Assembly (NCBI GenBank): GCA_028456385.1
Contig: JALNQF010000142.1
Location: 52,824-116,823, forward strand
From: Ophiosphaerella korrae
Lineage: Eukaryota; Ascomycota; Dothideomycetes; Pleosporales; Phaeosphaeriaceae
Reading direction: 5' to 3'
DNA length: 64,000 bases
The translations under genes and the position numbers were made by a program. Positions 45,000-57,720 of this stretch are shown piece after piece. Within the stretch, counting starts at the first letter, position 1, and each line of letters opens with the position of its first letter. The notes beneath the pieces are model-generated. The model was not told the origin of the DNA. It did not search any database and saw only the letters and a program-made list of their open reading frames with translations.

Positions 45000-45802
45000 A
45001 CTAGCTATTAGATTCTATTTTAGTTTAGTTAGCTTATTACTTTACTTAAAGCTTACTTTAAAGTATTAGTTTAGATATAAATTAGTTTTAAAGAGTTAAA
45101 GTAAAGTAAAACTACTTTTAGCTAAAAAGTAGCTTTTAGTTTATTAAAAGTATTTATATATTCTTAAGTAATTATAAAGAGCTTATACTAAGTTTTTTTA
45201 AAAAGGTAGCTTATTTATTTAGTAATTTTAGTAATAACTTTAAACTAAATTAACTTAGAAAGTATTAAAGTAAAGCTTAAGTAATTTTTAATAAAGTACT
45301 AAAAGAATCTAGTATAGCTTAAAAAAGCTAAAACTTCTTTAGTAGTTATTAATATTTTTTACTTTTAAATAACTTTAAATTTAAAGAAATTTATTATAAT
45401 TCTTTAATTAAAAATAATTATACTTAAAAACTTAACTAAAGTAGTATAAAAGCTAGATTTTTTAAAATTTATATAAAACTTTTACTTTTTTAATTATATA
45501 AGTACTTTATAAATATACTAGATATAGCTTAGTTTATTATTAAAGTATACTAAAACGTTATCTATATATATAGTATAGAAGTTATCTAAATATTCTAGTA
45601 AGGCTAAGTTAATAGTATACTAAAAAGTAGCTAGTATATTAGTAAAGCTAAAAGGTACTACTTTATAAGTATATATACTAAAGTAAGTAATAAAAGTAAG
45701 TAGCTATTCTATATTTAAAGTAATATATAAGTAGTAAAAAGTATATATTATATTAAATTTAAAGAAAATCTTTACTTTATTTAAGTAAGCTAGTATTTCT
45801 TT
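45000..45802 (-). mobile_element. Ty3/gypsy element, minus strand: RT palm/thumb and RNase H remnant
   Basis: On the minus strand the sequence reads as the second part of a Ty3/gypsy reverse transcriptase. Seen in order are KEILAYLNKVKIFFKFNIIY, then YKVVPFSFTNILATF, then YIDNVLVYFNN at about 45570-45535 (the YxDD active-site box, second Asp now Asn), then VLAFLSYTRFF (thumb) and an RNase H-like stretch. It stops abruptly at 45802, where the plus-strand element begins. Its missing first part lies at 51901 and beyond. Sequence at 43.4-45.0 kb is probably its integrase end but is too decayed to assign. Confidence 0.8.
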
Positions 45803-45984
45803 TGTTATAGGCGTAACAAGAGAAATCGAGATAGAACTAATTAATCCTAACTTAGAAGCTAACGAAGTATAAGATAAGCGGAGTAATAACCTAAATTAGG
45901 AAGCTACTTATAATTAGGACACGTAATAGTAATCTATAATTACGTGTAGATAGATTAAAAGTAATCTATAATAATATATAATAG
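45803..45984 (+). repeat. 5' LTR of the chromodomain element, truncated
   Basis: Matches the first ~180 bp of the 430-bp LTRs at 51471 and 63253, then similarity stops. It keeps the TG start and more C and G than the 3' LTR. The rest of this LTR and the front of Gag are missing. Confidence 0.8.
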
Positions 45985-46051
45985 GAGAAATCCTATAATC
46001 TTTAACGCTAATAAAGATAGAAAGAAAAAGAAGAATAAAGACTTTATAAAC

Positions 46052-46160
46052 TTTAACTATAGTAAGCTAGGCTACTATATAAAGAACTACTAGTTAAAAT
46101 AGAAGAAAGATATAGTTTATTATAGATATAGGAAACTAGGATACTTTATAAAAGATTATA
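46052..46160 (+). other. Gag zinc-knuckle remnants (two)
   Basis: Two copies of a CCHC-type pattern: NYSKLGYYIKNY and, at 46111-46160, YYRYRKLGYFIKDY. Cys and His positions mostly read Tyr, the change that C-to-T/G-to-A decay produces from TGT and CAT codons. Retroelement Gag uses such knuckles to bind RNA. Confidence 0.75.
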
Positions 46161-48199
46161 GAAGTAAAAATCTTAAGAAAGATAAAGAAACTTAATTAAA
46201 GATAACTAAGGGTAAGAAAGAAGCACTAAAAGTATAGGCTAAAGCTTAAGAGAAAGTAGCTAGGAGTAAAGAAGTATAATATATAATACTCTATTAGTCT
46301 TTTTATTATAAAGATAACTACTATATATATCTTTCTAGTAAATAAAGAGTAAGATAGTTTTTATAAAAGTATAAAGTAGTAGTAATAAAAGAAAGTAGAA
46401 TAAAAGTATAGCTAGAAGAGATAGCCTACGTAATAGACTTACTAATAGAAGACTTAGAAAGGGAAGAGCCTTAGACCCTATTAATCTAGGCTAAAGAACT
46501 AGTACTAGATAAAGAGACTACTATAGTCTCTTCTAAAAAACTATAAAGAGATAAAAGATAAGTTAATATAAAAGATATAGAGTATACCTAGTTAAATATA
46601 TATAGCTATAGTAGCTATATAATATTAGATATAGTAGAATAAAATAAAGATTAGAAATTTATTTAGAAATACTTACTAGTTATAAGTATAGAGAAAGCGT
46701 ATAAAGACTAAAAAGAATATAATTTTAAAGTAATAAAGTTTATATTATTCTAAGAATAGATAAAGTAATATATAGTTATAGTAAGAAGAATACTTATATA
46801 GAAAGAGTAGTAATACTTTATAAAAAAGATATAATAGATTAATAAAGCTTATATACTACGTATACTAATAGTATACTATATCCTAATAATAGAAAAACCT
46901 AGTATAGATAGGTACTAGGTAGGAGACGATAAGAGAATAGATCTAGAATATTTAGTATATCTAGAAATATTATAGGTATTATATTTAAATATATACTACT
47001 ACCTATATAGAGAAGTAAAAGTATAAAATTATATATAGCTAAAACAAGAAAAAAGATATAACTATATAAGAGTAATCCTAAAGAAAGAAATTAAGGGTTA
47101 AGAAATAAACAAGATACTTAATAATAAATATATATTAATTAGGCTAGGACTTAAATTATCTAAAGAATATATTAAAAGAAGGCTATAGTACTAGTATATA
47201 TATAATAAATATCTAAAATACAAGAACTATAAGTATAAAATAAGATAATAGCTCTAAAAAGATAGATAATTTAAAGAAAGACCTAAGTAAGAAAAGCTAG
47301 AAAGTATAATAAGCCTACACGTTATAAAAGAAAGTATATACTAAGGAAAGAAAGTATAAATTATAATTAATAGTAGAGCTATAAAGAACTATATATCTAA
47401 GAAGTTTATAGAAAAATAAAGAATATTATCTATACGTAATAACTTAGGCTAATAGCTAAGCTATTACGCACGACGTTAGGGGCAACAAGACGTATAAGCC
47501 TTTTAGCCTATGCACAGAATCAAGTATATATAATACACACTCCTACTACGTATAGAGTAAGATATAAATAAATACCCTTTACTTTTCCTTACTTTACCCT
47601 GTACGCTAGTATATCCTAGTTTCTCTACAAGCCTCTACAGCAGACGAAGCCCTATTAACAAATATACTATATAATAAAAAGATACTCTTAATAATTAAGT
47701 ATAATTAAAAGAAAACTATTCTAAGAACTTATTAAGTTTAAAATAGTACCTTCTATATTAAAACTAGAAGGACTAGAAATTAAGAATAAAGTTATAGATA
47801 TAACAATAATAAATAAGATATAATATTAGATATACTATAGTTATAGATAACTAACTTAAGAATTAATTAAAGAATAGAGAAAATTAGTTACTCTAAAAAA
47901 GATATACTAAAAGCTAATATAAGTATATATAAAGGAGAATTCCTAGAAGAATATAAGAAATAAGAAAAATAACTTATTAAACCTAATAACTACTTTCTAG
48001 AATATTAGCTATAGGACTTAGTAATAGAACTAGAAGAAAAGAAAAACGTAAGATAGAGCTTAGTATGTAAGAAAATAGAAGAGAAGTCTAAGATTAAATA
48101 AATATTTATCTAAAATATACTTAAAAAGAAATAGATATAAAAGTCTAAATCCTTAATAGTATATTAACTTATATTTATAGATAAAAAAAAGATAAATAA

Positions 48200-48800
48200 T
48201 AAATAACTTTACGTAGACTTTAGAAAAATAAAAGTAATTATAAATAAAAACTAATATCCTTTACTATATATAGATAAAATACAAGTTAGACTATAAAAAG
48301 TATAAATCTTTATAAAACTAGATATCTAAAATATATATTACTAGATTAGAATTAAGAAGGGAGATAAATAGAAAACTATATTTAGAACGTAATATAAACT
48401 ATTTAAATACTTAGTTATACTATTTAGACTAATAAACGCACTAGTAGTATTTTAAGAAAGAATTAATATAGTACTAAAAGAGTACTTAGATATATTTATA
48501 TTTATATACTTAGATAATATCTTTATATTCTTAGAAATAGAGGAAGAATACGTATAACACGTATATAAAGTACTAGAGAAACTAGTAAAAGATAAACTAT
48601 TTCTTAAAATAAGGAAATATAAATTTTATATAAAAGAAATAGATTTCCTAAGATTTATTATAAAACTAGAAAAGATTAAAATTAATCTAAACAAGATTAA
48701 AACAATCTAAGAATAGCTAATACCTAAGAACTTACAAGAAGTATAATAATTCTATAGACTAGTAAACTTCTATAGAAAGTTAATAGTAAACTAGTCTAAG
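48200..48800 (+). other. Reverse transcriptase remnant of the chromodomain element
   Basis: Order of Ty3/gypsy landmarks: LYVDFRKI, then YPLL-like block, KLDIxNxYY, the FRT-QYKLFKY block, LINALVVF.ERIN, and FIYLDNIFIFL at about 48490-48535, which is the YxDD box with its second Asp changed to Asn. Stops and substitutions make it inactive. Confidence 0.85.
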
Positions 48801-48929
48801 CTAATAGAACTATTAATAAACCCTATAAAAAAATATATACTATTTAAATAGATATAAGAATATAATAAAGTATTTAAATAAATTAAGGAAAAGTTTATAG
48901 AAAACCTAGTTATTAGAATATATAACCTA

Positions 48930-49330
48930 GACCTACAAGTAATAATAAAGATAGACGTATCTAACTTAGTCTATAGAATAGTACTAATATAGGAAGACCT
49001 AGATACAAAGTAAGAATACCTAGTTAAATACTTTTCTAAGAAAATAAAGCTAGTAGAGCTTAACTATCTAATCTATAATAAAGAGATACTAGTAATCTAT
49101 AAAGTATTTAAGTAATAAAAAGTATACTTATAAAGAGTAAAATATTAAATAAAGGTCTATATAGACTATAAGAATCTTATAAAATTTATAATAAATAAAA
49201 ACTTATTATAATACTATATAAGATAGTAGGAGTTCTTATTAATATTTAATATAGAAATTATATATACTAAGGGTAAAGATAATTAATTTATAGATACCTT
49301 AAGTAAAAGACTAGATTTATAAGAAGAAGT
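48930..49330 (+). other. RNase H remnant of the chromodomain element
   Basis: DxSNLVYRIVL..EDLDTK, KYFSKKIKLVELNYLIYNKEILVIYK and further on FxTxx-like blocks follow the RT in the usual order for Ty3/gypsy RNase H. Broken by stops. Confidence 0.75.
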
Positions 49331-49539
49331 AAATACTACTAGTATAGTTTTAGTTAAGAATAAAAAAGGATATTTAGTTCTAAATATACCTAAGATAGCT
49401 ATAATACTTAAAAGGAAAAGTAGTAAGCTAGATAAATAGATTTAGAAAGAAATAGAAAAAGCTTCTAAAGAAATATAAAAACTTAAGATTTAAAAAGAAA
49501 TTATAAAAGCCTATAGAAGAATATATATTCTAAATAGGA

Positions 49540-50350
49540 TATAGAAAGAGTTTATATAATAATTCTATAAACTACTAGTCTATAGATATTAAGGTATTAA
49601 TAAAATACTAGATAGGTTACTAAAAGACTACTATATTCTATAAGTAAGATAATTAGTAATAAAAGTACTATAAGACTATATAGAATATTATAGAAATAAG
49701 TATAGTAGATATATACTATATAAAATACTATAACTAGTTAAAATACTAGAATAACTATAAGAAGTTATTATAATAGACTTTATTATAAAGCTACTAAAGT
49801 CTAAAAACTTAATATTAGGAGTTAAGTATAATAGAATCTTAATAATAGTAGATAAGCTTATAAAGTACTTATACTTTAGACTATATAAAAAGAAAAGTAA
49901 AATAGAAGTTACTATATACTAGGTTCTAGAAACTATAATTAGCTAGTATAGTATTCTAGATAAGATTATTATAAATAGAGATATAAGATTTATATTAAAA
50001 CTATAGAGAATAATAGTAGTATTATTAGAAGTCTAATATATAATATTAATAGTATACTACCTATAGATAGATAGATAATTAGAACGTATAAACTAGATAG
50101 TAGAATAATACCTAAAATACTATCTTAACTATAACTAGAATAATTAGGTATAACTACTACTTATAGTATAGTTAGTATATAATAGTGTAAAGAATATAGT
50201 AATAAGAGTATTACTTTTTTTTATAAATTATAGATTTAACCCTAATATATACTAGATACTAAGATTCTAAGTATTTTAGTCTCTAAGAAGAGAAATCTTT
50301 ATAAATAAACTTAAAGAGATATATAATTAACTATAATAGGATATAGAATT
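49540..50350 (+). other. Integrase remnant of the chromodomain element
   Basis: A His/Cys zinc-finger-like stretch near 49580-49700 is followed by the catalytic core: IDFIIKLLKSKNLILGVKYN.ILIIVDKLIKYLYF at about 49770-49900, then DKIIINRDIRFI near 49960-50000, positions that carry catalytic acids in active integrases. Broken by stops. Confidence 0.8.
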
Positions 50351-50599
50351 CCTATAAAATTAAATAGTAAAGTATTATAATAAAAAATACTAAGAGAGAC
50401 TTTAATTTAGAGGGAGAGAAAAAGTATAATTAGTATAAAAAAATATTAAGAGTAAAAGAATAAACTTAAAATTAGATTATATTAAGATAAAACTATATAA
50501 AATTAAGAGGAAAGTTATACTAGTTATATTTAAACTAAGACTACTAGATAAAATAAGGATATACCTAATATTCTATATAGTACTACTAGAAAAAGTACT

Positions 50600-50830
50600 A
50601 CAAGAAGTAAAACTACTAGTATACTAAGTAGATATATATAGAAAATAAGAGGAATAAAAAGTTAAAGAAATTCTAAAGTACTAGTTCTAAAATAGAAGGA
50701 ACTACTACCTAGTAAAATAGATAAGTATAGATAAGAAAGGAAAACTATAAAAAGATATATAAGAACTAGAAGATAACCTTAACTACTCTAAGAAACTAGA
50801 AGAGTTCTAAAGTTAAACCTTCTAGAACGC
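50600..50830 (+). other. Chromodomain-like remnant at the integrase C-terminus
   Basis: After the IYLIFYIVLLEKVL block (the usual integrase tail) comes KEILKY..NRRNYYLVKWISIDKKG and a short helix NYSKKLEEF. Order and spacing match a chromodomain (YEVEEIL..YLVKWKG..TWEP), which defines the chromovirus branch. Confidence 0.7.
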
Positions 50831-51470
50831 CTAGTAGTAAATAAGGAGGACCTATACTATTAATACTAGGTAAAGAGGTACTAGACGCGCCTAATATAAT
50901 AAGAACCTAAGTAGCCTATATTATAGACTTAAAGTCTAGTTTAGACTCTAAGAGAATAGCTTATATAATAAATTTCTTATTATTTAAAGCTTTTATCTTA
51001 TAAAGATAAATTAAATAAGTATAGTTCTTTACTTATATACTTAGAATATAGTTATATTTTTTTTTAGCCTCTATATAGTCTATAATACTAGTTTATCTTA
51101 AGTATAGTTAATAGCTCTCTTTATTATATTTAAGTATAGATATAAAAATAAGCTTAATAAACTTATACTCTATAAGAGATACTCTAAAAAGATTATATAA
51201 AGAACGCGTATTAGCTTAAATATAAGCTTTATAAGCTTTACTATAATTTAAAAAAAGATAGACTAATAGAGAGTTAGAAGACTTATAATAAAAATAAAGA
51301 AATATTTTAATACTATAATATAATACGTAGTCTACTAATTAAAGATTATAAAAGGTAGATTTAGTAAGTATAGAGATAGAGAATAAGGAACTTAATATTA
51401 ATAAAAAAACTAGCTTAATAATATTAGCTCTAGTAAGAGATAATAAAAACTTACTTAAAGAAAAGAATAG

Positions 51471-51900
51471 TATTATAGGTATAATAAAAGAAATTAAGAT
51501 AGAACTAATTAATCTTAACTTAGAAGCTAATAAAGTATAAGATAAGTAAGGTAATAACTTTAATTAGGAAGCTACTTATAATTAGAATACGTAATAGTAA
51601 TCTATAATTACGTATAGATAGATTAAAGGTAATCTATAATAACTTATAATAGATTAAAGTAATTTATAATTATATATAAATAGATTAGTATAAGTATATA
51701 GCTATAACTATATATATTATTAGGATAATATTAGTAATTTAATCCTTTAACTATAGAACGCTAATACAAGATAGTTTTAAAATATCTTCTATTATTCTTA
51801 GTTATTATAGATTACTTATATAAGCTTTTACTATTAACTTCTAATCTACTAACTCTTATAAGATAAGCTATCTATAGTCGATAATAGGAGGCCTATTATA
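51471..51900 (+). repeat. 3' LTR of the chromodomain element (430 bp)
   Basis: Starts TATTATAGG (TG altered to TA), ends CCTATTATA, and is preceded by the purine tract AAAGAAAAGAATAG (51457-51470), the likely plus-strand primer. Aligns with 45803-45984 and with the solo LTR at 63253-63684. It has more C-to-T/G-to-A changes than the 5' copy. Confidence 0.85.
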
Positions 51901-52160
51901 TCTCTAAAGAATAAAATAAAGTACTAATCTTTAATAGTAAATTTATTTAGCGTATAGTAGTTAATATAAATTTATAAGTTACTATCTAGATTAGCTATAA
52001 TTAGTAAGTTATTTCTAGCTAAAGAGCTATATTTACTAATAAAGCCTTTACTTTCTATTTCTTAAATATATTTCTAAATTACTTTACTTTATTTTTTAGT
52101 ATAAAATAAAGTTTAGTATCTAAAATTATTATACTAAGCTTAAAAGTAATTTCTAAGTTA
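51901..52160 (-). mobile_element. Ty3/gypsy element, minus strand: first part of the split RT
   Basis: On the minus strand, a fingers-domain RT block reads toward lower coordinates: NIFKK.KVKALLVN, then a YKFILTTIR.INLLLK-like run, equivalent to the active family's VDYRALN..TIK block, ending STLFYSLE at the element edge. It is continued by KEILAYLNKV at 45790. So this and the 45.0-45.8 kb piece are one RT, separated by the 6.1-kb insertion. Sequence at 52.2-55 kb is probably its protease and Gag, too decayed to place. Confidence 0.75.
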
Positions 52161-55100
52161 TATAGCTTATAAAGAAAAAGTTCTTTAGTAGCTTTTTTAT
52201 TAAAATAAAGTATTAGGTTTTAATATAGCTAAAGTAATTCTATAGATAAAATATTTTTAAGATTTACTATAAGTAGTAGTTTATAAAATTATATATAATC
52301 TACTATTTTAGCTACTTTATAGTAGTATACTAGTAGTAGTATTTTATTTAAAGTAAGTACTATAAAGATATATTTACTTTTTTTTAGTAAAAGCTTTAAT
52401 TATATAATAACTAATAGTTTAAATATTTATTAATAATTTTTATTTATACTTATTAAAGTACTTACTTAAAAGCTTTATAAAAGTAAATAATAGTTTAAGT
52501 ACTAGCTTTTTTAAAGCTATAGTAAAGTAATATCTAAGTATACTATAGTATACTACTAAAGACATTTTATTAGTTATTAAGTAGTATTATTAGTAGTAAA
52601 TATTAAAGAATAATATTATTTTATTATAGTAGTTAAGTTTAATAGTATAAGCTTTATACTATAAATTTTTTAGATTAAAGTTAAATTAGCTTATATTTTT
52701 ATTAAAATAAGTAAAAGTTTATTTTATTTCTAAACTTACTTATAAGTAAAACTTAACTTAATATATTATAAACTTAAATAGAAAACTATTATATTTTTTA
52801 TAAATAATAAGTTAAAGTAGTTAAATAGTTTATAACTTTATAGTCTTCTAAGTAAATTTTTAGTAAATAAAGTTTATATTAGCTTTATTATTAGCTAAAG
52901 TTTTAGCTATATAGAGTACTATAAAGTTTTTACTTAAAAAGCTAGTAAATAAAAATTAGTTTAGCTTAGCTTTTATTAAATTAGTTAGTAGTTTTTTATA
53001 CTAAACTATTTATATTCTATAAGTAAGTATATAAGATATAGCTATACTAAAGTTATACTTTAGTAGTAAATTATACTCTTTAAGTTTATATAATTTCTAA
53101 GTTAAAGCTTTAAGCTTAAAAAAATATTATTTTCTAAATCTTAATTTAAGTTAAGCTTTAGTTCTAGCTTTATATCTAGTTAAAAGTTATATTTAAAAAT
53201 TATTATTTTTATTTTTATATCTATTTTAGAGTCTATTACTATATAAGTAGCTATATAGTAGTTTATAGTATTAGTAAATTCTTTAAATTTTAAAGCTTTT
53301 ATTTATTTATAAGTAGTATAGTCTATCTTTTTAATACTTATCTTTTTATAGCTTTAGTATAAAATTATTTTAAAGTTTTAGTTTAAATTAAAGTAGATTT
53401 TTTACTAGTTAAGTATATTCTTTTAAATATACTTTCTAGTTATAGATAATAGTATTTTAATTTTTATAAAGTTATAGCTAGTTTTTTTTAAAAGTTTTAT
53501 ATTTATACTTTTAGTTTAGCTTTTATAAGTACTAAAGTATAAAGCTAAGTTTACTTAGAGTTTATATTTTAGTTATAATTATTTACTTTATTTTTTAGTA
53601 TTAAGAATATCTTTTAAAAATTAGTAAAGCTATTATAGATACTAAGAGTATTACTAATAACTTTTTTTAAAAGTAAATATTATATAGCTATAAGTTTTAT
53701 TATAGTTTAAAGCTAATATTATTAAATTTAGAAAAGAATTTAGCTTATACTAACTAAGTAGTTTTATAAATTAGTTAATCTAGCTTAAATTTAGCTATTT
53801 CTAGAGTTTTATAATATACTTCTTTTAATTTTATTATATTTATATTACTAAATTAGTAGAAAAGTATAAAGAAATATATAAATTCTTTTTAATATAAGTA
53901 AGTAATACTATTAAAGATAGTAAAGTATAAGTAAGCTAATTTTATCTAGTAATATATAATAATATTAGCTTAAGTTTATAAGCTAATATATTTTTTCTAT
54001 TAGTAATAAAGTAATTATATATAAACTAAATAAAAGATATAATATTTATATAATATCTTATACTTAAAAATTATAAAAGTTTTATAAAGTAGTTTTTTTA
54101 TTCTTTATACTAGTAAAAATTAAAAGTTAGCTCTTAGATACTAGTTAAAAAAAAGTTAAAGTAAACTCTTTTCTATTAAAGATATAGTAGCTTACTACTA
54201 GTACTTAGAGTTTAAACTTTCTTTTAAAGAAGCTAAATTACTAGTTTTATAGTAAAATCTTTATATAACGTAGTTTTATATCTTTTTAAACTAATATATT
54301 AAAGTTAAAAGATTTTAGCTTAGGTTATTTAGTTATTAAGTTTTTTTAGTAAATTACTACTTTATATAAGTAGTTATATTTTACTATAACTTTTTTTTAT
54401 AAAGCTTTATACTAAGTAACTTTTTTTTATAAAGTATTATATTACTTTTATAATATAGTTATAGTTTAGTAGTAATTATACTAAGTATTTTAAGAGTTAA
54501 GCTAATTAGTTATTTTATTAAAAGAGTTATTTATTTAATTTACTAACTTTAGCTATAAGCTTTTAGTTTTATTTATTTACTATATTAATTAAATTTTATA
54601 TCTATATATTTATACCTACTAAGTATAATACTATTTTAACTAAAGTAAACTTTTTAAAAGATAATTAATTACTAAGTTTATTATCTTTAATTTTTTAGTA
54701 TAAAGTTAGTAATAAAGTATAAAATAAAAGTTAAAGCTTAGTAAGCTTAGTAAGTAATTTCTTAAGTTTATTTTTAGATATAAAAACTATTCTTAGTAGT
54801 AAGTCTTTATTAATTATAGTAATTAATAGTAAGTTATCTTTTAGCTTTTCTAAGTTCTTAAGCTTAGTTATAAGCTAGAGTAATACTACTTAACTAATAT
54901 TTAGTTAAGTATTATTAATTAAGTTATTAAATATAGTCTAGTTATTAAAAAAAACTTTAGTAACTAGTTTATACTTTAAAAAGCTACTTTAGTTAAAAGA
55001 AGTAAAGTTTATATCTAAGTTAAATTCTTTTATAATAAGTTAATTAAGAGTAGCTAAGGTTATTATAGAGCTATTAGCTAAGAAAGTACTTAGTACTTAT

Positions 55101-56989
55101 TAGAAAATTATATTAAGTTAAAAATTTAGTTTACTAAGTAGTTTTAGCTAAATAAAGAATTTAAAGTCTATTATTTTTTTATTTTTTTTTATAAAGAAGT
55201 TTTAAAATATTATTAGAAATTACTTAATACTATAAGTTTCTAAGTTTATTTTTCTAGAAACTTAGTGTTAGTATATATTTTATAGATTTTTTATAGTATA
55301 ATAGCTTTAAAGTATTTTTTTAGTTTTTTATTAGTTTTATAGTTTACTATTTATAGTATATTTTTATTTTATAGGAATAGTTAGTATAAAAAAAATTTAT
55401 AAGCTATTATTATTTTAGTTTAATAAGCTAGTTATTAAAAACATAAGAGTTTTTTATATATAACTAAGTTATAGTAATTATATACTATATTAGTATATTT
55501 ATCTATTAGTTTATAGAGATTTAGATTTTTAGTACTAGCTTATAAAAGTTTTAGTAAAGTTTAAAGTACTTTATTACTTAGTTTTTATAAATTAAGTACT
55601 AGTAATTTATATAAGTTTAAAGGTTTTTTTTATTTTTAGTATTACTACTTAAGTTTAATACTTAATATAAGCTTAAGCTTTATAACTTATAAAGTAGTTA
55701 AACTACTTTTTTTTAGTATATATTTCTTTTTAGAATATTAGTACTAGTACTAGTAAAAAAAAGTACTAGAAACTTTAACTAAAACTATAATATAGTAAAC
55801 TTAAAAATCTACTTAGTATACTATAGCTAAAGTAGAATCTAATTCCTAGTAGTATAGTTTTTTTTTTATTAGCTAAGCTTAATTAAAAGTTAGCTATAAT
55901 TAGCTATTTTATAGTAACTTTAGTATAAGTAAAAAAGTTACTAGTATAGTTCTAGGTTATAAAAAAGCTTATAAAAGTAAATTATTTATAAAGATTTACT
56001 ATTATATAAAGTAGTTTTAATAATTAACTAAAAAGAGTAAATAGTAAATAAAGCTATCTAAGTAAGTACTAAGTATATATACCTAGTAACTTACTAAGTA
56101 CTAACTAAAAGTAAAAAAGTAGTTAAATATTAGTAAGTTATAAACTTACTAATATTAGTATAAATTAAAAAATATAAAAGTAACTCTTTTATATAACTAT
56201 TAGCACTTTAAGAAAATATTATAATACTTTATTACTTTTTTTTTTACTTTTTATTAGGTATATAGCTTTAAAAGCTTTTCTAAAGTTTTTTTTATACTAA
56301 AATAGCTTACTAAAATATTATTATAATACTTTCTAAGTATATATTTTTTTTTTTAAGTATTGTAAAAAGTTTTTACTCTTTTAGCTACTTTTTAAGTTAA
56401 ATTAAGTTATTTTATACTAATTTATTTTCTAATTTATTAAATATAGCTTTTTTACTTTAGTTTATATTATTTTATTCTTTTAAGTTCTTTATTTCTAGTA
56501 GTTATATCTTTTTTTTTATACTTTATTATACTCTAACTATATATTACTATAGCTACTTATAAAAGTATAATTTATGTAACTTTTATAAAAATCTATTATA
56601 TTAGCTATATAAAAGCTTTATTATATTTCTTTTTTAATATTATTACTTTAGCTATATTATCTAGTTTTTTAAGAAGTTTATCTACTAAGTTTATAGTATT
56701 TAAGTAGTAATAAATAATAAAATTTAATACTTTTATTTCTATAAACTATTTTAAGTTATAGTAGTTTATAAATATTTTAAATAGTACTTTATTAGAGTAA
56801 TAGTACTAGTATTTTAAGTTTTTAGTTATTATAAGTAACTTTTAGTTATATATATTATAATTATACTCTACTTTAATAATTTTTTTAAAAAGAAGTTAAC
56901 TAGCTTTTCTTAAGTTAAGTTACTTTTAGTTAAATCTAATTTAATTAATATACTTATAATTTCTTTACTTAAAGTATTAACTTTTACTT

Positions 56990-57720
56990 TAGTTTTCTTT
57001 TCTTATATAAAGTATATAAAGATAAGTACTTTAAAGAAAGTATTTTTTAGTTTTTAAAAAGCTTAATATACTTTTTATTAAATTTTAACTTTTTAACTTT
57101 TTTTTTTAAGTAAGCTTAATTTAAGCTATATTTAAGCTTTTTTAAGTTAATTTTTTAGTAGAAAAAAATATAAAAAAATTTACTTAAAAATTATTTATAA
57201 TAGTTTATAAAGCTAATAAATACTTTTATTTTATATACTATATATAAAATTAGCTATTTTTAAACTATTTTAATATAAGTTATATTTATACTAACTTTTT
57301 TAAGTAAAATAATATACTCTAAGTACTTTATATACTATATATACTACTTATCCTTTTTAAGCTTTATAAATAACTTAAATTAGTATAATTTTTTTAGTAC
57401 TTCTTTTATATAGCTTATATACTCTTCTTTTATATTTAAAAAAAAACTAAAATCTTATTAAAGTAAATAATATAAGTAATATTAATATTATATACTAATA
57501 CTTTATTTATATAAGCTTAGAACTAAACTAAAGTATTTATAAAGTTAAAAAGTATTACTATATACTTTAAATAACTATATTTAGTTCTAAAAGTAGTTTC
57601 TTATTTATTACTTTCTTTAATTTTAATATAGTAGTATATATCTTTAATATTAAGCTTAGTATAGTACTTTACTAAAGCTAACTACTTTAGTAACTTTATA
57701 ATTAGAAGTAGTAAATACTA
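56990..57720 (-). mobile_element. Second Ty3/gypsy element, minus strand: RT remnant
   Basis: Distinct from the element split at 45.8/51.9 kb. On the minus strand: KLNIKDIYYYIKIKES, ETTFRTKYSYLKYIVILFNFINTLV (about 57.5-57.7 kb), YIIYFNKILVF (the YxDD box, altered), then YIILLKKVSINITYIK and a thumb/RNase H-like run to about 57.0 kb. Its other parts lie in the T-rich sequence on either side (about 55-58.7 kb) and are not resolved. Confidence 0.72.

Larger units (their letters stand above)
45803..51900 (+). mobile_element. Ty3/gypsy chromodomain retrotransposon (chromovirus type), RIP-dead
   Basis: Bounded by TGTTATAGG at 45803 and CCTATTATA at 51900, and by TCTTT (45798-45802) and TCTCT (51901-51905), a 5-bp target duplication differing by one C/T. 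Inside, in plus-strand order: two CCHC zinc knuckles of Gag, a protease-like region, RT, RNase H, zinc-finger and core integrase, a chromodomain-like C-terminus, a polypurine tract (51457-51470) and the 3' LTR. Chromodomains steer such elements to heterochromatin. Every frame is broken by many TAG stops, so it cannot move by itself. The 5' side is shortened: Gag zinc knuckles lie only 250 bp from the left end. Confidence 0.85.
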
